Shown: one piece after another, positions 13,628 to 19,904 of the stretch
Layout of the letters: every line of letters begins with the position of its first letter
How positions within the stretch are numbered: position 1 is the stretch's first letter
NCBI GenBank assembly: GCA_036794395.1
Contig: DAIRGS010000118.1
Location: 1 to 19,904, forward strand
Length of the DNA: 19,904 nt
Origin: DASXMX01 sp036794395
Lineage (GTDB): Bacteria > Planctomycetota > Phycisphaerae > Tepidisphaerales > Tepidisphaeraceae
Direction: 5' to 3'
The notes under the pieces: model-generated
What the model saw: only the letters and a program-made list of their open reading frames with translations
Told to the model about the DNA's origin: nothing
The model's database searches: none
Program-made: the position numbers and the translations under genes

Positions 13628-16600
13628 ATGAGATATCGCGGCATCCCTACCCTTCTGGTACTAGCGGCGACTCTTGCGGCGATCAGCAGGGCCGGCGCCG
13701 GGACCGGACGGCTGGACCCCGTGTTGCTGAGCGCGCCGCTGTACAGCTGTGAGGGCGACGCATTTGTTCGCCACAACGGAGACCGCTTCAGCAATCGCCC
13801 GTTGTATTGCAATCAGATCAGTGCGATCGTCCTGGCCGGCGATAGGCCACTGGTCCGCTTCGGAAGTGGTTCCGTGCTGGGCGGGACCTTCATGCTCGCG
13901 CTGGTCCGCGGAAACAACGCCAAGTGGCTTCACGACTTCTCGGACATCACCTCGAAGTACCGGCCGGACCGGATGGAATGGACGCTGAAGGACGGCGCGT
14001 TTGGCGCTACGAAGCTTGTGTTGGAAGCCGTGCCGCCGGCCGAGGGCGCCGGGATGGCGTTGCACCTCCAAATCGAAAATGCCCGGCCGGGCGACCGGCT
14101 CATCTGGGCCTGCGGCGGCATGGTCCGGCAGAAAGAAGCGATGCTGGGCGCCTGGGACCTGACCACCAGCGCCTGGAGCGCATCGACCGAAGGTCGCCAG
14201 AAGAAAATGATGCAGGGATTCAACTCCGACGATTGCGCGGGCAATCAAATACAAGCGGAAGGTGGGCGATTCCTGCTCCACGTCGGCGGCAATAGGGCGG
14301 AACACGACACCCTTGGAGAATGCAGCGTCGCAGCAAAGATCGTCGTGGCCGACGCCAACGCGTGGGGCGAGCCTGTGAAGCTTCTCGATAGTGCCGGCAA
14401 GGACAAGCCGTTGGCCTGCGCAGCGATTCCGCTCGACAATCAGCCGGAGATCAGTTGGGCGATGCTGACTACCGACAAGAAGGCGTCTGGAATGGGCTCC
14501 GCGCCGGAGATCTTCGCGGCGGGAAAGCATCGCGCCGAAGAAATCGAGAATCGCGTAGTCGTCGATACACCTGACGCGGACCTGAATGCCATGGTGGCCG
14601 CCTCCAACGCGGTGACCGACGGGGTCTTCCGCGACGGGATCTTCACCCACTCCGGCATGCGCTGGGGCGTGCCCCTGCTCGGCTGGCGCACGATTTTCGG
14701 CGGAACTGCCTACGGCTGGCACGACCGCGTGAAAAACCAGGCGCGCTTATCGATCGCCAGGCAAATCACCCAATCCGATAAAACCCAAGCGAAGGCCGAC
14801 CCACGCTACGGCCTGTCTTCACAGGCGCCGGACTCGCGATTGTTTGGGAAGGGTCGCATCGATTTCCACCATCCCTCGCATTACGACATGCAGACTCAGT
14901 TCTTCGATCAACTCATCCACGCGTGGCGTTGGACCGGAGATCCCGAGCTGGAAAAAATACTTCGTCCCGCGCTCGAGCTTCACCTGGAATACATCCACGA
15001 CTGTTTCGATCCGACGGACACCGGCCTGTACGAAAGCTATGCCAACACCTGGCCGACGGATGACCAGTGGTACAACGGTGGCGGCACCGCCGAGGAAACC
15101 GCCTACGCCTACACCGGTCATAAGGCCGCACTGGAAATGGCTCGCCGCGCGGGCGACGCGGCGGCGGTTCAGCGGCATGAGATGCGGCTGGCGAAAATCC
15201 GCAAAGCGTTCATGGACAAACTTTGGATGCCCGCCAAAGGTTACGTCGGCGGCTGGGTCGAACAGGGTGGTCACGAGCGCGTTCACGAGGACGGGTGGTT
15301 GTACGCGACTTTCTGCCCCATCGACGCCGGGCTGCTCGATAGCGGCCAAGCGGCTTCCGCACTTTACCGAACCGAATGGGACTTGGAACGCGAGCACATG
15401 CCCTACGGCGGGCAGCGATGCTGGACTTCCAACTGGGTGCCATCCAAGTGGTCGCTGCGCGAGATGTGGCCCGGCGACAACTACCACCTGGCGCTGTCGT
15501 ATTTCCAGACCGGCCTTGCCGACGATGGCTGGGAACTGCTGCGCGGGACTTTCCCCTGCATGGCGCTCTACGGCCCGGTCCCGGGCGACATGGGTTACCC
15601 CAGTGGCGGCACCGATTTCAACGACTGCGCAAGCATGTTTTGCCGGACGGTTGTCGAAGGCCTGTTCGGGTATCGACCTGACTACCCCAACGGCGTCGTG
15701 ACGATCGCGCCGCAATTGCCGTCGGCGTGGGACCACGCGTCGATCAGGACGCCGGACGTCTCGCTCGACGTCCGTCAGGGCAAATACCAGATCGAGCTCA
15801 CACAGCCGGCGGAGATGGATCTTCGTCTGCCCGTCCGCGCACGCAAGCTCGTGGCCGTGACCCTGAATGGCAGGCCCGTCAATTGGGAACTTGTTCCGGG
15901 GTTCGGTTGCAGCGTCGCGAAGATTGCCGTTCCAAAGTCGAAGTCCGCGCTGGTTGAACTGAGCTGCGAGCAGCCACTGCCTCAGTATGCTCCGGTTGCG
16001 GTCGAAATGCGTGTCGGCGAGAAGCCTGATTTATCGGCACGCGATGCAACCAAGATAATTAAGACGGCATCGCCGCCGACGACCGCCGGCTATCATTTGG
16101 CGGAATCACTTGTGCAGGCGGGTGACGCGCCGCAGCGTCGGTTGTTTAAGATTAAGGTCACGGACCCCGCGGCCGATGCGGCACGAGCGGCGCAGGGGTT
16201 CGATAAACCGCCGGCCGGCGCGCGCTGGGTACCTGTGGACCTTTCGCACCAATTTAACGGCGACGTTCGCGCCATCTTCCAGCAGCAGTACCTCTCACCC
16301 CGTCCGCCCACCTGTTCGCTACGGCTGGCGACGGATGGTTATTCGACTTGGCAGATGATGCTGAGTAAAGATAATAAGCCGCCGACGATCGACCTGTCCG
16401 ATGTACCGGCGTTGCTCGATCGGCAGAACCACCTGCTGACGCCTGTCGGGATCCCTTTCGCATGGGTTGGCGGTGATCGCAACATCGCCTTCACGTCCAT
16501 GTGGGACAACTGGCCGCGCCAGGCTTCGGTCCCGGTGAACCGAAAGGCGGAGGGAATCTCGTTCCTGCTGTGCGGCTTTACCAATCCCATGCAGGGCCGA

Positions 16601-16903
16601 ATCGCCAATGCTGAGCTTCGATTGACTTATTCTGACGGCATCGTGGAAAGGATCGAACTGATCCCGCCGTTGAACTTCTGGTCGATGTGCGGTTTCGGCG
16701 GCTCGGATTACGACTACAAGCGCGACGGGTTCTGCCTGCCGACGGTTCCCCCCTCTACGGTGCGGCTCGGGAGGAATTGTCGTGCCGTCATACTCAACCA
16801 CCGACTTCGCACCGATGTGACCCTTAACTCGGTTACTCTTGAAACGTTCTCACAGGAAGTCATCATTGGGCTGATGGGAATGAGCCTGATGGATTCGAAA
16901 TGA
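13628..16903 (+). CDS. exported six-hairpin glycosidase-like protein (possibly DUF4450/GH142-like)
   Basis: This 1091-aa protein begins at the ATG at 13628 after AAGGAAGG (five bases spacing). It has a Sec-type signal (MRYRGIPTLLVLAATLAAIS). Residues about 30-310 look beta-rich. Residues about 320-700 read as an alpha/alpha six-hairpin barrel: MRWGVPLLGWRTIFGGTAYG, HYDMQTQFFDQLIHAWRWTG, then the acidic, aromatic YANTWPTDDQWYNGGGTAEE and WSLREMWPGDNYHLAL. A beta domain follows, as in many family GH78/95/127-like enzymes. The final 300 residues are an extra beta-rich region I cannot name. The best guess is a glycosidase acting on rhamnogalacturonan side chains or oligosaccharides. DUF4450/GH142 is a recollection, not a verified hit. 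It is the third gene of the operon, 37 bp after the exolyase. Confidence 0.7.
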   Translation: MRYRGIPTLLVLAATLAAISRAGAGTGRLDPVLLSAPLYSCEGDAFVRHNGDRFSNRPLYCNQISAIVLAGDRPLVRFGSGSVLGGTFMLALVRGNNAKWLHDFSDITSKYRPDRMEWTLKDGAFGATKLVLEAVPPAEGAGMALHLQIENARPGDRLIWACGGMVRQKEAMLGAWDLTTSAWSASTEGRQKKMMQGFNSDDCAGNQIQAEGGRFLLHVGGNRAEHDTLGECSVAAKIVVADANAWGEPVKLLDSAGKDKPLACAAIPLDNQPEISWAMLTTDKKASGMGSAPEIFAAGKHRAEEIENRVVVDTPDADLNAMVAASNAVTDGVFRDGIFTHSGMRWGVPLLGWRTIFGGTAYGWHDRVKNQARLSIARQITQSDKTQAKADPRYGLSSQAPDSRLFGKGRIDFHHPSHYDMQTQFFDQLIHAWRWTGDPELEKILRPALELHLEYIHDCFDPTDTGLYESYANTWPTDDQWYNGGGTAEETAYAYTGHKAALEMARRAGDAAAVQRHEMRLAKIRKAFMDKLWMPAKGYVGGWVEQGGHERVHEDGWLYATFCPIDAGLLDSGQAASALYRTEWDLEREHMPYGGQRCWTSNWVPSKWSLREMWPGDNYHLALSYFQTGLADDGWELLRGTFPCMALYGPVPGDMGYPSGGTDFNDCASMFCRTVVEGLFGYRPDYPNGVVTIAPQLPSAWDHASIRTPDVSLDVRQGKYQIELTQPAEMDLRLPVRARKLVAVTLNGRPVNWELVPGFGCSVAKIAVPKSKSALVELSCEQPLPQYAPVAVEMRVGEKPDLSARDATKIIKTASPPTTAGYHLAESLVQAGDAPQRRLFKIKVTDPAADAARAAQGFDKPPAGARWVPVDLSHQFNGDVRAIFQQQYLSPRPPTCSLRLATDGYSTWQMMLSKDNKPPTIDLSDVPALLDRQNHLLTPVGIPFAWVGGDRNIAFTSMWDNWPRQASVPVNRKAEGISFLLCGFTNPMQGRIANAELRLTYSDGIVERIELIPPLNFWSMCGFGGSDYDYKRDGFCLPTVPPSTVRLGRNCRAVILNHRLRTDVTLNSVTLETFSQEVIIGLMGMSLMDSK

Positions 16904-16977
16904 CCATCGGGTAGTCGCTTGCGTTGAAGCCGGCTCACTTGTCTTCCCAAAGCAAACCGTCTTATCGCGCAAACTGA

Positions 16978-17103
16978 GAGGCTGTCCCATAAGTTCAGTT
17001 ATGCGGCTGCACGGTAGGCGAATGCCTGCTCCTGGTACTTGGGTCGCAATCGGTTGAGCATCAGCTGAATCATCGCGATTTTGATAAACGCCTCGGATGA
17101 TCT
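16978..17103 (-). mobile_element. 3' fragment of an IS5-family insertion sequence
   Basis: On the minus strand the last 32 codons of an IS5-family transposase are present (17002-17097): SEAFIKIAMIQLMLNRL followed by a basic/aromatic tail AYRAAA and a TAA stop at 16999-17001. About 20 bp further is a typical IS end, GAGGCTGTCCCATAAG (16978-16993). The 5' part and the other inverted repeat are absent. The break falls where the cytochrome gene is interrupted, so an insertion followed by deletion is likely. The IS5 group (IS427/IS1031-like) is inferred from the C-terminal SEAxIYxAMIxLML pattern. Confidence 0.7.
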
Positions 17104-17822
17104 GGCGGTGGTTCAAACCGATGATCTGCTGCACGCAATACTGATCGCGGTCCGTCTCGGCCAGCATCGACGTTGAAGCAAAAATCAATCCCATCCGGCG
17201 TCAGGAACATATGGTTGGCGACTTCGTGAGCGGCCTGCAGGTATTTGTTCAACAGGGTCGACGACATCACGAGCGTTTCGCCAGAGTTGTCAAAGCCGGC
17301 CGTATTGGCAGGCTCTGCCGGAAACTCACGCGTCGGCTGGATATCCACACCGGCAAGGTCGCGGATCGAGTAATCGAATTCCGAGGTGCTCAGTCGCCGG
17401 GCCAGCACGATCCCAGGGTCGCCGGCGTGGCGGTGGGCGTCATCATCGCGGGCAATGTGAAACCACTCGACCACCAGGCGACGTGAATTATCGCTTGGGC
17501 GTGTCTTCGCTTTTTTGGGCGGCATCTGGCCGGACTGAAGCCTGTCGAGGATCGTGGACCAGTGCGCGCTATCCTTGGCAGCCAGCGCCATCGTTGAGTA
17601 GCTGTCCAAGTTCAGGTCGGCTTCCGGACTATCCGCACCGTGGCATTTTACGCAGTATTGTTGCAGGAATGGGCGTACAGTCTCGGCAAAACGCGGTCCC
17701 AGCACGGCTGCGGCATCTTCAGGGGCAGGCGTACCCCCAACCAGCGGGGAGCCGCTTAGTGAAAGCATAGCGCAGCACGTCACTGTAATAGACATCAACC
17801 GATTTACACGCGATGCCGCCAT
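17098..17822 (-). pseudogene. truncated, frameshifted planctomycete c-type cytochrome (PSCyt1/DUF1587)
   Basis: The gene starts at the ATG at 17820-17822 with a signal peptide (RLMSITVTCCAMLSLSGS). A PSCyt1 haem site YCVKCHG follows (Cys57, Cys60, His61 from this start), with the following SGQMPPKKAK. A DUF1587 segment (LSTSEFDYSIRDLAGVDI, PANTAGFDNSG) comes next. After LTPDG an extra base shifts the frame. The family sequence resumes in the next frame as LIFASTSMLAETDRDQYCV, then ends after about 17100 at an IS5-family fragment. Full-length relatives are roughly 800 residues or more with further PSD domains, so most of the protein is missing. These exported haem proteins are a planctomycete hallmark of unknown exact role. 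It faces the lyase operon. An upstream start at 17897 is possible. Confidence 0.85.
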
Positions 17823-18646
17823 AATCCCAAAGTGCAGTGCGAAAATCGATACGATCTTGAGCGCGGCGGCCAAATTTTTGCAAAAAACGGACATCAATGG
17901 GATTATGACACGCGGTCAGCACGTGAAAATGCGCTCATTTCCAGCTGCAAACTGCAAGTAGGCACTCAATACAGTGGGGGTCTACGTTAGGGTTCGCGAT
18001 CTTCGAAGTGCGGCGAACTAAAACGATTGCCGAAGCGAGGACAGTTCCAAGCCCGCTCCTTCCTCATGTAAGTCGCGTTTTTTCGTTCCACCGCGATTGG
18101 TCATGTGAAATCGCGCATGGTTTTAAAATTTGCTGCACGACCTATTTATAAACGTGAAATTACCGGCGAAAGGCAATACGGGGAATGCAATGGAGCCATC
18201 GGGATTTGAACCCTACCTTGTTAGGCGATTCAATGGGACTCGCAATTTGGGATTGGGGTTAGACGTCATTTATGGGAGACTCTTTGACTTTGAACTCGCA
18301 CAGCAACTACATTGAGGCCCAAGGGTGGGCTTAGGTGAGCCGATCGCAAGCATTGAAGCAGTCAGCACTTATTCAATGCACGGATTTCGTGGAATACCCC
18401 ATGGTGGTGTCCACCACGAAGGGGTATTACAACAATCTTCGGGCATATATATCGCCGTGTCTCAGGGGCTTGGCCCTTGTCCAACAATCTATTCATCGCG
18501 CCGCCGATCTGACGAAGATGCGTAGGGCACCGGCGTGTTCAGCTCTCGGCCAAATCGATCGAGGTTGCAAACCTGGGCTCTCTCTTCGGCGTGATGGATT
18601 TGGATATCGCGATCGATCACGTCTGCGAGGGAAGACCGGGAACAGC
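17823..18646. other. long interval without a convincing gene
   Basis: About 820 bp separate the cytochrome remnant from the IS630 element. The region is visibly more AT-rich than its neighbours. It holds only short frames without domain character. The one recognisable item is a tRNA/tmRNA 3'-end-like sequence at 18191-18220 on the minus strand. A small GTGGT/ACCAC hairpin lies near 18401-18414. No promoter or terminator could be named with confidence. Confidence 0.5.
18191..18220 (-). other. tRNA- or tmRNA-like 3' end fragment
   Basis: On the minus strand the sequence TAGGG-TTCAAAT-CCCGA is followed by TGGCTCC and A. This matches a T arm (one mismatch) plus the 3' acceptor strand and discriminator of a tRNA. 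The expected 5' acceptor strand (GGAGCCA, or GGGGCCA as in tmRNA) and an anticodon arm were not found within about 130 bp upstream, so it is a fragment rather than a gene. Such fragments often mark one end of an integrated element. TGGCTCCA would also fit a tmRNA 3' end pairing with GGGGCCA. Confidence 0.4.
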
Positions 18647-19818
18647 TAGTGTAGTGTCTCAAGCTAATGCACTCTTATTCAGTGCGTTCCGGGCTCGGCG
18701 AACTTTCTCGATGATCTCCTCGGCCTTTGCCGTCCATTGGAAGGAATTGGGGTTCTGGTTGTGCGCTTCAATATAGGCCGTGATCGCCTCGATCAGTGCC
18801 GGCACGCTGCGGAAAGCACCCCGGCGGATTCGCTTGTCGGTGATCTCCCGGAACCATCGTTCCACGAGGTTCAGCCATGAACTGCTGGTCGGGATGAAGT
18901 GCATGTGAAACCGTCGGTGCCGTTTCAGCCAGTTTTGCACCTTGGGATGCTTATGTGTGCTGTAGTTGTCGGCAATCAGGTGAAGGTCCAATCCATCCGG
19001 CGTCTGCTCATCGATCTGTTTGAGGAATTTGATCCACTCCTGATGCCGGTGCCGCGGCATGCACGTGCCGATCAACTTGCCCTCCGCCACGTTCAACGCC
19101 GCGAACAACGTCGTCGTTCCGTTGCGTTTGTAGTCGTGTGTCATCGTCCCGCAACGGCCCTTTTTCCGAGGCAGGCCGGGTTGCGTCCGGTCCAACGCCT
19201 GGATTTGAGTCTTCTCATCCACGCACAGGACCAAAGCATGCTCCGGCGGATTCAGATACAGGCCCACGACATCCGTCATCTTTTCGATAAAACGCTTGTC
19301 ATTGCTCAGCTTGAACGTGCGGATCAGGTGCGGCTTGAGGCCGTTGGCGCGCCAGACGCGGTTGACCATCGCTCGGCTGGTTCCCAATTCCTTTGCCAAT
19401 GTTCGACAACTCCAGTGCGTTGCGTTCGTTGGCTTGCGTTGTGTCGTGAATTGGATGATGCCGGCGGTGATGCCGTCGCGGGCTCGTGGCGGACGCCCGC
19501 CTCGCGGAGCATCCTTCTCGATACCCGCCACACCGTTTTTGGCAAAACGATTCCGCCACTTGCCGACCAGCAAGCGATCGGTCCCCAACTGCTCGGCGAT
19601 GACGTTGTTGGCGGCACCGTCGGCCGCTCGCAAAATGATCTGCGATCGGAGAACCAGGCGTGAAGGCGTACTGCGCCCTCGCGACCAGCTTTCCAGTGTC
19701 TTGCGATCGTCGTCCGCGATAAGAATAGTCGGTGCGACACGCACGGTCTTATCCTCCAGTTGAGCAATAAGACACGCAAGGTTGAAATAAGTTAGCTTAT
19801 TTATGAGACACTACACTA
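18647..19818 (-). mobile_element. complete IS630-family insertion sequence with TA duplication
   Basis: The element proper is 18649-19816 (1168 bp). Its ends are perfect 13-bp inverted repeats, GTGTAGTGTCTCA at 18649-18661 and its complement at 19804-19816. TA dinucleotides flank it at 18647-18648 and 19817-19818, the expected IS630/Tc1-mariner target duplication. A short internal AGCTAA motif near each end extends the similarity. It carries one full-length transposase gene and looks recent and potentially active. Confidence 0.93.
18659..19744 (-). CDS. IS630-family DDE transposase
   Basis: This 361-aa protein catalyses cut-and-paste transposition. An N-terminal HTH region (about residues 25-75, RLVLRSQIILRAADGAAN, then GKWRNRFAKNGVAG) recognises the ends. 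A linker follows with RGGRPP, and then the DDE catalytic domain: Asp176 in LCVDEKTQ, Asp259 in LIADNYSTHKHP, and Glu295 in SSWLNLVERWF. Asp259 and Glu295 are separated by 35 residues, as expected for IS630. Translation starts at a GTG (19742-19744) with GGAGG eight bases upstream. The TGA stop lies inside the left inverted repeat. No frameshift or stop interrupts it. It is the only gene of the element. Confidence 0.93.
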   Translation of the reverse strand: MRVAPTILIADDDRKTLESWSRGRSTPSRLVLRSQIILRAADGAANNVIAEQLGTDRLLVGKWRNRFAKNGVAGIEKDAPRGGRPPRARDGITAGIIQFTTQRKPTNATHWSCRTLAKELGTSRAMVNRVWRANGLKPHLIRTFKLSNDKRFIEKMTDVVGLYLNPPEHALVLCVDEKTQIQALDRTQPGLPRKKGRCGTMTHDYKRNGTTTLFAALNVAEGKLIGTCMPRHRHQEWIKFLKQIDEQTPDGLDLHLIADNYSTHKHPKVQNWLKRHRRFHMHFIPTSSSWLNLVERWFREITDKRIRRGAFRSVPALIEAITAYIEAHNQNPNSFQWTAKAEEIIEKVRRARNALNKSALA

Positions 19819-19904
19819 GCACTGCGAGAATCGTCACCAAAAGGATAAGAAAAGCGATCAGCCCCGCCCGACCAATCCATCTGCCTCGACGCGGCTGAGC
19901 CAGT
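19811..19904 (-). CDS. partial: C-terminal membrane segment of a gene entering from the right edge
   Basis: On the minus strand, one frame is open from the window edge into the IS630 end. It encodes a basic stretch (PRRGRWIGR) followed by a strongly hydrophobic segment (AGLIAFLILLVTILAVL), then stops at the TAG at 19811-19813 within the IS inverted repeat. This resembles a transmembrane helix. Joined across the IS to the flank at 18646 and below, the frame would continue for a further eight codons or so (AVPGLPSQT) before a stop. The gene may therefore have lost only its last residues to the insertion. Too little is visible to identify it. Confidence 0.35.
   Translation of the reverse strand, partial: LAQPRRGRWIGRAGLIAFLILLVTILAVLV

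Noticed and set aside
13661..14722. Minus-strand open frame (353 codons) opposite the six-hairpin protein; a similar one lies at 14819-15736
   Set aside because: Both are antisense shadows without signal peptides, motifs or upstream ribosome sites.
1..19904. CRISPR arrays, rRNA genes, toxin-antitoxin pairs and known anti-phage systems
   Set aside because: No regularly spaced repeats, rRNA-like sequence or recognisable defence genes were found on either strand.

Overview
The window looks like an accessory region of a Planctomycetota chromosome. Three things point there: a planctomycete-type exported c-type cytochrome with a DUF1587 domain (now decayed), a PEP-CTERM sorting-signal remnant, and a dense load of insertion sequences between high-GC genes. 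The phylum is an inference from gene content, because no rRNA or taxonomic marker is present.

Layout. Positions 1-1605 carry two apparently chromosomal genes: a YfcE/MJ0936-like metallophosphoesterase (minus strand) and a divergent 275-aa protein that may be DUF4422-like. A decayed PEP-CTERM C-terminus (1845-2123) and an intact tRNA-Ser(CGA) (2162-2248) follow. Immediately 3' of the tRNA lies a minus-strand block with the layout of an integrative element: tyrosine integrase, HTH/excisionase-like protein, a 271-aa protein with a possible winged-helix C-terminus, and a 69-aa protein. No second attachment site was seen. Next come a decayed IS5-family transposase (5525-5901) and an IS91-type element (about 6084-8685). 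In the latter, the usual Xer-like recombinase and IS91 transposase are joined into one frame by an apparent one-base insertion, and the genes lie between two identical 85-bp direct repeats.

The metabolic core is 8889-16903, a tight plus-strand three-gene operon of exported enzymes: a PL4 rhamnogalacturonan lyase (Sec signal), a PL26/PcRGLX-YetA-like rhamnogalacturonan exolyase (Tat signal) and a 1091-aa six-hairpin glycosidase-like protein with a large uncharacterised C-terminal region. Together they suggest stepwise breakdown of pectic rhamnogalacturonan I: endo-cleavage, then exo-trimming, then glycosidase action on side chains or oligosaccharides. No transporter or regulator for this pathway is in the window.

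Downstream of the operon lies a truncated, frameshifted planctomycete cytochrome gene fused to the last 32 codons of an IS5-family transposase. After that come about 750 bp without a convincing gene but with a tRNA/tmRNA 3'-end-like fragment, then a complete 1168-bp IS630-family element with perfect 13-bp inverted repeats and a TA duplication, and the end of a possible membrane-protein gene running in from the right edge. The operon is therefore bracketed by mobile DNA on both sides.
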